DNA of 64,000 nucleotides from Symsagittifera roscoffensis (taxonomy: Eukaryota > Xenacoelomorpha > Acoela > Convolutidae). The translations under genes were made by a program, and so were the position numbers. This document shows, piece by piece, positions 40,575 through 52,429 of this stretch; positions within the stretch are counted from its first letter, which is position 1; every line of letters starts with the position of its first letter. The DNA lies in assembly GCF_963678635.1 (NCBI RefSeq), contig NC_087062.1:52832473-52896472 (forward strand), written 5' to 3'. The notes under the pieces were generated by a model. It was not told the origin of the DNA. It did no database searches and worked only from the letters and a program-made list of their open reading frames with translations.

Positions 40575-40950
40575 TTTTTTTACAATTTAGTTTTTTTGAT
40601 AGATACACATTTTTCTTCCTTGATGACCATCATGATATTGTTCAACAACTTGTTGGAGTGCCTTTTGCAAATGTTTTTTTTTGCAATTATTCAGTAATTA
40701 TAGATGGATATCCAGCCAAATTTTTTGCATCCTCGGAGATATTTGAGATTCTCAGAGATAAAAAAAAAACCAGAGAAACCCAAGTATTCTGTACTGTTTG
40801 AAAATGATTTCCATATGTCCCGACAAAAACCCAAAAAATACCCATGTCTCAGAAAAGTTTTCCCAAATATCCAAAGTTTTCCTACATCGCGATAAATATT
40901 TCCAGGGATATACCAAAAGTTCCCAATAGGAATTCCCATTGGCAATACTC
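40575..40950. repeat. Direct repeat, copy 2
   Basis: Matching blocks are TTTTTCTTCCTTGA, AACTTGTTGGAGTGCCTTTT, TAGATGGATATCCAG, TTTCCATATGTCCCGAC and CATTGGCAATACTCTTA. The spacer between the copies contains the TTATAATCGATTATA-like palindromes. Confidence 0.75.
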
Positions 40951-41060
40951 TTATGATACACACTTTATCAATGGGATTCGTGTGGGTTCTGATGAAAATA
41001 CTTCATTCTTCAGAAGGTTCACAAAAATCCGGTAAAATTTTCTGCGCTCCCGTAGGAACT

Positions 41061-41228
41061 ACTAATAATTTCATCTTCTCTGATGAGGTTTTTATGAAAT
41101 TTAACAGGACCCATGCGATGAGAAGTGAAAGTATCTACAAATGGGTTACAACTGAGTATCCCTACTTCTTCGCAGAGAGTCCGAAAGGGTCCTTAAATTT
41201 TCAGAGGAGATCTATAGCGCTTCTATGA
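41061..41228 (+). pseudogene. Forkhead-like fragment (tentative)
   Basis: The plus frame holds SESIYKWVTTEYPYF followed by SLNFQRRSIALL. This echoes the forkhead-domain order of a helix with IYxWIxxxFPYF and then a WQNSIRHxLSL-type helix. The second block is degraded (NFQRRS in place of NSIRHS) and the frame stops at 41228. It may be a decayed gene copy or a chance resemblance. Confidence 0.25.
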
Positions 41229-41999
41229 AAACTCAGATTAGTTTCACCTTTCAAAGGCCACCACGAAGTTTCCCTACCTCTAAATCCAACGGAATTCAAA
41301 TTGTACCTACAGCTTGCAAAAGATTTTTTTGTCTGCCTTAACAAAATCAAATTTCAAAAATTTTGTTCCTATAGTCATATTTGCGCTTTGCCGAAGAGCT
41401 CCGTGAATGAGCCCAAAACTATACAAGAAGTATACAGCATTTTTTGGATGGCTATTTTCGTTCATTCAATCAAAACACGACTATGAAGTACAATATTATA
41501 CTATTTAAAAATTTCAACTGTGAAGCAGGTCGGCTACAATTTAAACTGTTCATATCTAGCTCACACGATACGTTTTCTATCTCTTGATGAAAGCTCTACT
41601 GCTGCTGCAGCTCATCAGGCTTGAGTGTTTATCTGAACCTGAATATTATCCACACAGATTTAGGACAATCAACCACCAAAAAAAATACGGAAACTGAAAT
41701 GGATAAACTTTTTAGTGGCAATGATTTTTGTTCTCAAATTAATCATAGCTCCATTCCTCATAAAGCTCAAACTTTTTCTTAAAGCCTGCGGAATTCCTAA
41801 ATTTTCCACGACAAAAACGTTCCCAGTTAATTCGGTTCAGTAATCAAAATGAGTCAGTCAAGGCAAGCAAAGTCCATTTGGAGTGCTACTGCTGCCCGGG
41901 TCACTTCAGTGACTTATTTTTTGACTTTGTTGGTCGCGCCGATGTTAATTTGCGACCAAAAATCCATAGTCTGGACAGGGTTTTAGTTGCGGATGAATT

Positions 42000-42545
42000 C
42001 TGGAATTACTGTATCTCAGTCGCAATGGTCAAAAAATTAGTCGCGGCATGGTCAAAAAATTAGTCGCCGCAGAAAGTTCAAATAGTTGCCTTTAGGGGAT
42101 TCGAACTCCGGTCTACAGCGTCCAAACCTACCATGCTAGCCCAAAATCTTTTTCGCTCTGATATGTTGGAACTTGTACTTTAGTTGGATCAAGTTGTTAC
42201 AATCGGAGAAAATATCTAGCCACATAAGCGAAGAATAATTCGCGAAATGATCGAAAATTAGTCGCGGCATGGTCGAAAAATTAGTCGCTGCGTGGTTGAA
42301 AAATTAAAAATTGAACGCGATATGGTCCAAGAAAAAAATTCCTCAGTTGATTGTTTTACCTGCGTCAAACTCAGTCGAAACATTTTTCTCCAAAGGTTTT
42401 CCCCTATTGCCGTTAAGCTTCCTTCGGTCGCGCCGTTCGCGGTTAATTTTTTCGATCGCGCCGGTCGCGGTTACTTTTCTTTTGGTCGCGCCGGTAGCGG
42501 TCAACCGTCCCCTGGTCGCGCCGGCCGCGTACACATTGACTCTGT
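42000..42545. repeat. GC-rich short repeats (TTAGTCGCGGCATGGTC and GTCGCGCCGGTCGCGG types)
   Basis: Two short motifs recur: AAAATTAGTCGCGGCATGG (near 42030, 42255 and a variant at 42280) and GGTCGCGCCGGTCGCGGTTA with variants between 42425 and 42530. They are minisatellite-like and give artefactual Arg/Val-rich open frames. Confidence 0.6.
42085..42146 (-). repeat. tRNA-like segment, probable SINE head
   Basis: On the minus strand GGGCTAGCATGGTAGG resembles a pol III A box and GGAGTTCGAATCCCC a B box, at tRNA-like spacing. The outer bases do not pair into an acceptor stem, so it is a tRNA-derived repeat or pseudogene rather than a functional tRNA. Confidence 0.4.
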
Positions 42546-43599
42546 CTGCAAAATCTAAAAATATCAAATTTTGGTCACATCGTTCTGAAAATATTCAATT
42601 TTGGTCAAGACCGTCTGTCTGATCATAAAAAAAAACAACTTCGACCCGGGTGTTACTTTCACCACACCTGTCACTTAGTCATATTTAACTTCATGTGCTA
42701 ACATGGCTCCTTGCTGGTTTATGGCTTCTTCTATCTATTTTCGAACTATGTTAACTCGGGAACACATGCTACTTTCTCAGTTGGCAGCACAAAGTAGCTC
42801 ATCCATTCAATAAACCATTAAAACTCTGGAACTGAAACCCACCTTTATTGCGGCTATGCATTCACACACGCTGGCTTCTGATAAAATTCGTCTGAAACCA
42901 CAGACCACCCAACACTCAACAGGTAGGACTAACATATTAGCCTGGGTTGATCACTGATTGAACTCTTGCTGTGCCAAAAGTGTCGACGAACATTAACGCT
43001 ACGCAATGGCAACAGAAACCCAAAACTGGAAAACTTACCAGGGTAGACAGGGATTAATGAGGAATTGAGTTCAAGGAAGTAACCACTCTTTAGCTCCAAC
43101 CAGCAAAAATGAATTTAACAATGAGACCAAAAGAAAAATAAACGAGACATATGGGAAAAAAGAGCATATTTCGTGACAAATGCGCACAACTCGATTCACC
43201 CCGACTACTCGATTCATTTAATTCTATAAAGTTTTTCAGACAGGCATTGATTTGAGCGGATCACCCTTTGGGTTTGTTTGTGTTGACAATCTTATAAGAA
43301 ACACAAACGTTTACCGTTTAAAGATGACCAAGAAAAAACCCAAAGTGATGTCTGATACTTTCCAGCAGCTACCAACCAAGAATCAAGTTGACTAGAACGA
43401 TAGAATGCAACAGTTTTTTTGGTCCTTGGTTTTATTTTGCGCACGAGGACGACTGCGTTGTTGCTACTACCAATTTCGAAAGTGTGGGGGTCATGGTTCA
43501 AATACGCAGAAGGGCGCAAGCAAAAGGAAGATAAAATCAGAGCCCCAAAAACGATATTTACAAAACATATTGAAGAACCCGCACTCAGTAAAAAAGAAA

Positions 43600-45240
43600 A
43601 ATAATCAATTATTTTACAATTATAATTGTATTTTTTATCAAAACTATAATGAATTATAAGCGCCAAGTTGAGAACTTAAACGATTTATAATCCATTACAA
43701 TGATAACATTTTTCGTGACATTATAATAACGTATAATTAATTATAATTGATTATAATTTTTCCGAAAATCTCCTATAATCTCTTATAATCTCTTATAATC
43801 AATTATATTCTGTTATAATCGATTATAAACCTTTTTTTGTCAAAAGTCTCAAAATGTGAGATGTCATGTCACTCTTTGGTTCACCTGAACACAAACCTTA
43901 CCACGAAACAAAAGTTTCATAGAGATCCCTTCATATTAGTTGAAAGAATCCCGCGGTATGTGAAATATAGTTTTTTTATGTAAATAATGAAACTAAAGCA
44001 GTGTGCTGATATTTTGGTGGTCAAAAAACTTAAAATGTGCATCATGAAACAACTATAATCACGAAGAAGGGAAAAAAACGTTAAAAATTTGAATTCATTT
44101 TAAAACATTTTTTCCCATTTTTCACATAATCCAACGTCCTACGAAAAGCATAAAACAAAAGAATTTCAGGTGTAAAGTCGAAGACAAAATGGACAACAAA
44201 AGAGATTATAAACAATTATAGTCGATTATAATGGATTTTTCTGCAAAACAAATAAATTAGAAATTCGGATAAAAATAATCGATTATAATCGATTATGATG
44301 TATTATAATTTATTATATTTGAATTCAAACAGAGAAATAATGATCGATTATTAATTAATTAAAATCAAATTTTCTATCAATTTTTGTAGAGCAGGTACTA
44401 AAATCATATTATAATAGATTATTAACACTTGAAACTGGATGCGGGAAAGTAAAAACATTACGAAGAAAAAAATAGGAAAAAGATAAGAATTAGCACACCA
44501 GAGTAATTTTCACTTTAGAAAACTTAACTTGAACACATTTGATTTGATTAATTCCAAGACTAAGTTAAAAAACAAAAAGATCCAATATAATTGCTCTGAA
44601 AGGGAGGGATTTAAACCCTCTAAGAATTCGTAGCGTTAAAATTTTTTTTGAATCAATTATAATCAATTATTTTAGATTCTTGAAGAGCCAGGCTATAAAA
44701 TGAAGGTTTAATTGGTTACTTTTTCACTGGAGTTATATGAGAAACATTAGATTACAAATGATTGCATAGCCAAAAAATTCCATTAGAATGGATTATTCCG
44801 ATAATTTTAGAACTTGAAAAGGATTTTAGGGTTTTCATAAAAGTCTATTTTTTGTACTCCAGTTGAAATCCAATAGGATAAATTCGGATTGATTATGTTC
44901 TGAATGAACGTGTTGCAAACTTGTAGCGCGGAACGGTTAAATTTCTCGGCGTTTTTTTTTACTTTTTCAAAATACCTTTCGAAAAAAAACTCAGAGAGAA
45001 AAAGAAATGCAGAAGGGACGTAAATGAGAGAAGGTAAATAATGGGTAGAAAAGGTAACTTTTACTTTAGAATTCCAACATGTCTTTTGCGAAAACTATAC
45101 TGTCCAGTTTTGAGGTTATTGAATTATAATAAAAATACAATTAATAGATTTAAAATGAATTTTATTGCTTTTAAAAACAGTTTAATTTTGATTAACATCC
45201 TTTAGTTTAGACTTTTATAGAGATTTATTATAAAAATAAT
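43600..45240. repeat. Tract of AATCGATTATAATCGATTATAA-type palindromes
   Basis: Many near-copies of TTATAATCGATTATAAT, centred on ATCGAT or AATTATAATT, are spread through about 1.6 kb with ordinary AT-rich spacers. Densest at 43,730-43,830 and 44,210-44,330. Confidence 0.65.
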
Positions 45241-45529
45241 CAACTTAACATTTGCCTCACCCCCTTCAAGAACGGTGAACAATTGTTAAAGACATTATAA
45301 CTTGTCGAATTTTCGACAAAATAATTATGCAGCAAAATTCGAATTTTAATTACAACGCTCTATTTATAGGGGTGGCAATTATTTGGTGGATATCAAAGGA
45401 AGGCTGACTGTTATGTAGTATAAAATGACAACGAAATCGATTATTTTTCATGGAAATCTGGTGCGGGTAATTTTTGTTTTTACATGTTTTTTTTTCGTTT
45501 GTTCACGTTGGTTCTAAAGTGTTGATCCA

Positions 45530-45907
45530 GTCACCAGAACCTCAGCATTGAGACGAACGAGGTCTACTCTGCTGGACGTTTGCGTGAGGTTGTGTAACTT
45601 TTTCTCAGCAACTGGGTATGACCACTTCTTCTGATGTTTCTAATTGTCCTGATCAGGGGCCGCCGTATCATCAACTGATGTCCACCAGCGGTCCACTGCG
45701 TCTCGCACTTTTTGTTCTGGCAATTATTGATTCTACAAATGCACGAGACTTGCGGACAGACAACAAGCATGCGGGTGCTGCAAAATCAGTTACACTGCTG
45801 ATGCCCATTCCTGCTAACTTCACCGAGAAGGTAAGTTGCTGCCAGGTGTTTTCGTCTAAACTCACGTTCAAAATTGTTTGGAGTGTATCTCGGATTAAAT
45901 CGTCAAA
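45530..45907 (-). pseudogene. Reverse transcriptase pseudogene, 3' part
   Basis: The minus frame reads LQKFDDLIRDTLQTILNVSL, LTFSVKLAGMGISSVTDFAAPA and, after a shift, a QKKWS...KLHNL block. This is the C-terminal part of a non-LTR-type reverse transcriptase family seen in animal genomes. It is the continuation of the fragments right of 50065; the minisatellite element separates the two halves. Confidence 0.6.
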
Positions 45908-45916
45908 CTTCTGAAG
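45908..45916. repeat. 9-bp duplication, left (cttctgaag)
   Basis: An exact copy occurs at 50057-50065, on the other side of the 4.14-kb minisatellite element. The motif is itself nearly palindromic. Confidence 0.7.
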
Positions 45917-48900
45917 AAATGTCCCACGTTTCGCCCCACGCACATTTCGCCCCTCGCACATTTCGCCCCCTCATAAATTACTGGCACATTTTGCCCCTAA
46001 AATAGACATTAAGAAAGCGGCGGTTAATCAACTGTGTATAAGTTAGGGGCGAAACGTGCGAGGACGAAATGTGCGAAGTTATTCAGGGCGAAATATGTGA
46101 GGGGCGAAATGTGCCACTAGATTTAAGATGGACGAAACGTGTGGGGACGAAATGTCCGAAGTTATTCAGGGCGAAATATGTGAGGGGCGAAATGTGCCAC
46201 TAGATTTAAGAGGGGCGAAACGTGCGAGGACGAAATGTGCGAGGACGAAATGTGCGAAGTTATTCAGGGCGAAATATGTGAGGGGCAAAATGTGCCACTA
46301 GATTTAAGAGTGGCGAAACGTGTGAGGACGAAATTTGCGAAGTTATTCAGGGCGAAATATGTGAGGGGCGAAATGTGCCACTAGATTTAAAAGGGGCGAA
46401 ACGTGCGAGGACGAAATGTGCGAAGTTATTCAGGGCGAAATATGTGAGGGGCGAAATGTGCCACTAGATTTAAGAGGGGCGAAACGTGCGAGGACGAAAT
46501 GTGCGAGGACGAAATGTGCGAAGTTATTCAGGGCGAAATATGTGAGGGGCAAAATGTGCCACTAGATTTAAGAGGGCCGAAACGTGTGAGGACGAAATGT
46601 GCGAAGTTATTCAGGGCGAAATATGTGAGGGGCGAAATGTGCCACTAGATTTAAGAGGGGCGAAACGTGTGAGGACGAAATGTGCGAAGTTATTCAGGGC
46701 GAAATATGTGAGGGGCGAAATGTGCCACTAGATTTAAAAGGGGCGAAACGTGCGAGGACGAAATGTGCGAAGTTATTCAGGGCGAAATATGTGAGGGGCG
46801 AAATGTGCCACTAGATTTAAGATGGGCGAAACGTGTGAGGACGAAATGTGCGAAGTTATTCAGGGCGAAATATGTGAGGGGCGAAATGTGCCACTAGATT
46901 TAAGAGGGGCGAAACGTGTGAGGACGAAATGTGCGAAGTTTTTCAGGGCGAAATATGTGAGGGGCGAAATGTGCCACTAGATTTAAGAGGGGCGAAACGT
47001 GTGAGGACGAAATGTGCGAAGTTATTCAGGGCGAAATATGTGAGGGGCGAAATGTGCCACTAGATTTAAAAGGGGCGAAACGTGCGAGGACGAAATATGC
47101 GAAGTTATTCAGGGCGAAATATGTGAGGGGCGAAATGTGCCACTAGTTTTAAGAGGGGCGAAACGTGCGAGGACGAAATGTGCGAGGACGAAATGTGCGA
47201 AGTTTTTCAGGGCGAAATATGTGAGGGGCGAAATGTGCCACTAGATTTAAGAGGGGCGAAACGTGTGAGGACGAAATGTGCGAAGTTATTCAGGGCGAAA
47301 TATGTGAGGGGCGAAATGTGCCACTAGATTTAAAAGGGGCGAAACGTGCGAGGACTAAATATGCGAAGTTATTCAGGGCGAAATATGTGAGGGGCGAAAT
47401 GTGCCACTAGTTTTAAGAGGGGCGAAACGTGCGAGGACGAAATGTGCGAAGTTATTCAGGGCGAAATATGTGAGGGGCAAAATGTGCCACTAGATTTAAG
47501 AGGGGCGAAACGTGTGAGGACGAAATGTGCGAAGTTATTCAGGGCGAAATATGTGAGGGGCGAAATGTGCCACTAGATTTAAGAGGGGCGAAACGTGTGA
47601 GGACGAAATGTGCGAAGTTATTCAGGGCGAAATATGTGAGGGGCGAAATGTGCCACTAGATTTAAGAGGGGCGAAACGTGTGAGGACGAAATGTGCGAAG
47701 TTATTCAGGGCGAAATATGTGAGGGGCGAAATGTGCCACTAGATTTAAAAGGGGCGAAACGTGCGAGGACGAAATATGCGAAGTTATTCAGGGCGAAATA
47801 TGTGAGGGGCGAAATGTGCCACTAGATTTAAGATGGGCGAAACGTGTGAGGACGAAATGTGCGAAGTTATTCAGGGCGAAATATGTGAGGGGGAAATGTG
47901 CCACTAGATTTAAGAGGGGCGAAACGTGCGAGGACGAAATGTGCGAAGTTATTCAGGGCGAAATATGTGAGGGGCGAAATGTGCCACTAGATTTAAGAGG
48001 GGCGAAACCTGTGAGGACGAAATGTGCGAAGTTATTCAGGGCGAAATATGTGAGGGGCGATATGTGCCACTAGATTTAAAAGGGGCGAAACGTGCGAGGA
48101 CGAAATGTGCGAAATTATTCAGGGCGAAATATGTGAGGGGCGAAATGTGCCACTAGATTTAAGATGGGCGAAACGTGTGTGGACGAAATGTGCGAAGTTA
48201 TTCAGGGCGAAATATGTGAGGGGCGAAATGTGCCACTAGATTTAAGAGGGGCGAAACGTGCGAGGACGAAATGTGCGAAGTTATTCAGGGCGAAATATGT
48301 GAGGGGCGAAATGTGCCACTAGATTTAAGAGGGGCGAAACGTGTGAGGACGAAATGTGCGAAGTTATTCAGGGCGAAATATGTGAGGGGCGAAATGTGCC
48401 ACTAGATTTAAGAGGGGCAAAACGTGTGAGAACGAAATGTGCGAAGTTATTCAGGGCGAAATATGTGAGGGGCGAAATGTGCCACTAGATTTAAAAGGGG
48501 CGAAACGTGCGAGGACGAAATGTGCGAAGTTATTCAGGGCAAAATATGTGAGGGGCAAAATGTGCCACTAGATTTAAGAGGGGCGAAACGTGTGAGGACG
48601 AAATGTGCGAAGTTATTCAGGGCGAAATATGTGAGGGGCGAAATGTGCCACTAGATTTAAGAGGGGCGAAACGTGCGAGGACGAAATGTGCGAGGACGAA
48701 ATGTGCGAAGTTATTCAGGGCGAAATATGTGAGGGGCAAAATGTGCCAGTAGATTTAAGAGGGGCGAAACGTGTGAGGACGAAATGTGCGAAGTTATTCA
48801 GGGCGAAATATGTGAGGGGCGAAATGTGCCACTAGATTTAAGAGGGGCGAAACGTGTGAGGACGAAATGTGCGAAGTTTTTCAGGGCGAAATATGTGAGG

Positions 48901-50056
48901 GGCGAAATGTGCCACTAGATTTAAGAGGGGCGAAACGTGCGAGGACGAAATGTGCGAAGTTATTCAGGGCGAAATATGTGAGGGGCAAAATGTGCCACTA
49001 GATTTAAGAGGGGCGAAACGTGTGAGGACGAAATGTGCGAAGTTATTCAGGGCGAAATATGTGAGGGGCGAAATGTGCCACTAGATTTAAGAGGGGCGAA
49101 ACGTGCGAGGACGAAATGTGCGAGGACGAAATGTGCGAAGTTATTCAGGGCGAAATATGTGAGGGGCAAAATGTGCCACTAGATTTAAGAGGGGCGAAAC
49201 GTGTGAGGACGAAATGTGCGAAGTTATTCAGGGCGAAATATGTGAGGGGCGAAATGTGCCACTAGATTTTAGAGGGGCGAAACGTGTGAGGACGAAATGT
49301 GCGAAGTTTTTCAGGGCGAAATATGTGAGGGGCGAAATGTGCCACTAGATTTAAGAGGGGCGAAACGTGTGAGGACGAAATGTGCGAAGTTATTCAGGGC
49401 AAAATATGTGAGGGGCGAAATGTGCCACTAGATTTAAAAGGGGCGAAACGTGCGAGGACGAAATATGCGAAGTTATTCAGGGCGAAATATGTGAGGGGCG
49501 AAATGTGCCACTAGTTTTAAGAGGGGCGAAACGTGCGAGGACGAAATGTGCGAGGACGAAATGTGCGAAGTTATTCAGGGCGAAATATGTGAGGGGCAAA
49601 ATGTGCCACTAGATTTAAGAGGGGCGAAACGTGTGAGGACGAAATGTGCGAAGTTATTCAGGGCGAAATATGTGAGGGGCGAAATGTGCCACTAGATTTA
49701 AGAGGGGCGAAACGTGTGAGGACGAAATGTGCGAAGTTATTCAGGGCGAAATATGTGAGGGGCGAAATGTGCCACTAGATTTAAAAGGGGCGAAACGTGC
49801 GAGGACGAAATATGCGAAGTTATTCAGGGCGAAATATGTGAGGGGCGAAATGTGCCACTAGATTTAAGATGGGCGAAACGTGTGAGGACGAAATGTGCGA
49901 AGTTATTCAGGGCGAAATATGTGAGGGGCGAAATGTGCCACTAGATTTAAGAGGGGCGAAACGTGCGAGGACGAAATGTGCGAAGTTATTCAGGGCGAAA
50001 TATGTGAGGGGCGAAATGTGCCACTAGATTTAAGAAGGGCGAAACGTGTGAATACC
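45917..50056. mobile_element. Minisatellite-filled nonautonomous DNA transposon (MITE-like)
   Basis: The 4,140-bp insertion is flanked by a 9-bp duplication. Its ends are imperfect inverted repeats sharing CACGTTTCGCCC (left about 45925-45936; inverted at right about 50037-50048). The interior is about 47 copies of an 83-bp unit (GAGGGGCGAAATGTGCCACT, AGATTTAA, GAGGGGCGAAACGTGTGAGG, ACGAAATGTGCGAAGTTATT, CAGGGCGAAATATGT). Each unit is built from 15-16-bp sub-repeats of the GAGGGGCGAAATGTGC type. Some units carry a 15-bp extra sub-repeat (98-bp variant). A 9-bp duplication would suit a Mutator-like transposase; no transposase is encoded. Confidence 0.7.
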
Positions 50057-50065
50057 CTTCTGAAG
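50057..50065. repeat. 9-bp duplication, right (cttctgaag)
   Basis: An exact copy of 45908-45916. The open frame of the left reverse-transcriptase fragment continues in coding register just beyond this copy, as expected if the element split one gene. Confidence 0.7.
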
Positions 50066-52240
50066 TGTTTCTAATCGTTTATGAGTGGGCGCTGTGCATA
50101 AAGTGTACAGCAGCTTCGGCATAAAAAGACAGTTTTTGATGAGATAGAAGGCTTCATGCGCGCCAACATGCTCACTCTTCTTCGCAGTAACTTCAAATTT
50201 TCTACCTTCCCATTCAAAAGTGCGTCTTGGGAGTTTTCGCCGTTAGGGGCACCAAGCATTTTGAGATTTGCGAGGTTAGTGACACAGATTTTGGAGAGAA
50301 ATTTGTCAAATTCACGCATAATTTCTGCATCGCGATTTGATGATTTTCATAAAAAATCTGAATTCACTTTTGCCGGCATTGAGACTGAGGCCCAGGGATG
50401 TCGCGAAATTGAAGAAAGTACGTAGTTCTTCCAATATTATTCCCCAGTTGTCCCCATGCGAGATATCGTCAGGCAACCTCGTTTGAAACATGTTTTCATG
50501 GCAGATAGTCTTGGATGGATTGTTTTGCTGAAACCATGAAATCACCAAAGGATAAGATACTGTCAATACGCTCAACTGCTTCACGGAATATCGCTTCGGC
50601 TGATTTGTCTCGTCAAATAGCGTTAATAGCGTTTGCGAAGTCCAACTTGACTATAACCTCTTGATCATTGGCGGTGCAACTAAACGCACATTTGGCTTGG
50701 GCTGCAGCTTCTGCTCGTAAGGGTGTGCAACAACCCAGTTGAACAATACTGAACAGCGTTTTTGCTTTACTGGTTTTTGCTTCGCACCAGGTTTTTTAAG
50801 GTATCGGCAACTGCAATTGGTCGTACGTCAAGGTTTTTTTTCGCAAGGCTAGCAGTTTGGTTGTATGATAAGGGTGACTCTTCCTCTGAGAAGCATATTG
50901 TTACAAGCTGTCAATGTGAAAGCTAACATGTTGAAGTCGCCGTTTCCTTTATTGCTTTTGATATCTTTCAGATGTTGTGATCTGAGTCAGGAAATACCGC
51001 CAGCTGATCCGACTGAGAATGATTTCAGGGCTCTGAGTTGTTGTCCGTCGGTGGCTTGAAACGGCTGACACAAGTCTTCTGGGAAACTTTCCCGATTTAC
51101 TGGTCAGGGTAGTGTTTGCCTTTGAGTTTTGCTAATAGGGACACTGAAGGTTCAAATACAGTATTATAGGAGCAAGCTAAGCGGACCGCACCTTTAACGC
51201 CGCCTTCGTCTAGTTTTTCAAAGACTCTTTTCATCAACTGGACGCGTCGATTGACTCAATTGGTTTGGTCTTTACTTTTTGTTGTAGTGGAAGCTCTACG
51301 CTGTCTTTATTCTGCATGAACGTCGTGGTTTGGCTGTTGACTTGTGTGGCCAGAGAGGTTCTGCTTGTTTTACCAGCTCTTGTAGGTGCTTGAGGGCAGG
51401 TTGTTGGAAGACGAAATAACCGTGGCCAGGCTATACGGGACTCGGGGTTTTTCAAGAATAACGCTTAGCACCTCACGTAAAGCAGAGGCAAAAGAAATAC
51501 GGGATGCTTTGCGTACGAACTTTAGTACTCGTCGCCGTTTGAGGTATATATAACAGATTATGTCATCTGCCTTGTTTTTCTGCGTCTTCGGTGAAAGAAA
51601 ATATTTCCGAAAGTGCACATCTGTTACCGGTCGGTCCATGTTGATGAAGTACCAAGTTCTTGGCCATCAATTTTATGGTCCTCTGGCCCTTGGGGCATTG
51701 TGCTCTTTTGAGTAATGTCAGATTTTTACCAACTGATGAAGCAATGGCCGGTGCTGCGGGTCTTTGGTCTGTGCACAAGTCAATTTCTCTTTTATTGATC
51801 GAAAGTTCTTCAAGTTTATCTAGAAACTCGGTTGGAAGAAACTCGGAAGTCTTCTACAGTACTAACAATAGCGATTAATTCTACTCCAAAATAGTATAAA
51901 CTATGAACAAAATCGTTTTAATCACGTGTTCAGTTCAATTCAAATAGCTTATGGGCTAATCTTCTTTATATCTCTTTCTTTCTCTCTTCGGCCCTCTCTT
52001 CAGCTTTTACAATTCTTCTAGGAATTGCTTCTGGTCATCCTCTGTCATGCTAATAGTAGACATGACGTCAGCAATATCCAAATCATCAGTCGCAAATGGT
52101 CCGCTGGAATCACCACTGATGTTGGCCAAATCTGACAAAAGAAAATGGGTCTTTGGATCCATATTTCTTCCTTGCCATCCTCCTCCGAGTTATGTTTTCT
52201 CGTCACCGCAATGATCAGACTAGTCTCCATTGAAATCGCA
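50066..52240 (-). pseudogene. Reverse transcriptase pseudogene, 5' part
   Basis: Minus-strand fragments include KMLGAPNGENSQDALLNGK (50.2 kb), LEELRTFFNFATSLGLSLNA with GKSEF (50.45 kb), a KKNLDVRPIAVADTLKNL-type block (50.8 kb), and LKFVRKASRISFASALREVL with WPRLFRLP (51.4-51.5 kb). Their order, read leftwards, is that of the pre-RT, finger/palm and thumb regions of a non-LTR-like reverse transcriptase. A Cys/Lys-rich N-terminal region (51.56-51.78 kb) and an acidic region near 52.0-52.2 kb may be the start. Numerous stops and shifts show it is dead. Confidence 0.6.
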
Positions 52241-52429
52241 CTCGTGAAGAAATGCTTTCCCAGGAATTTCAGTGGCCGTCTGTCTCTTAGTGGTCATGTT
52301 TTGTGTCGAAATTGCGATGACCTAACTGCTGTGTCTATTGATAACTCGGCTGGACTACTCCCTTCAACAACCCCTGCCTTAGACAGTTTATCAACTCCAC
52401 CCGCACTGACAAAAATGGATTAGGATCGA

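Noticed and set aside
47816-48073. 85-codon frame in the minisatellite
   Set aside because: It is a by-product of the 83-bp repeat and simply repeats the same peptide pattern.
45917-50056. CRISPR array
   Set aside because: The units are contiguous near-identical minisatellite repeats without unique spacers, in a eukaryotic genome, and there are no cas genes.
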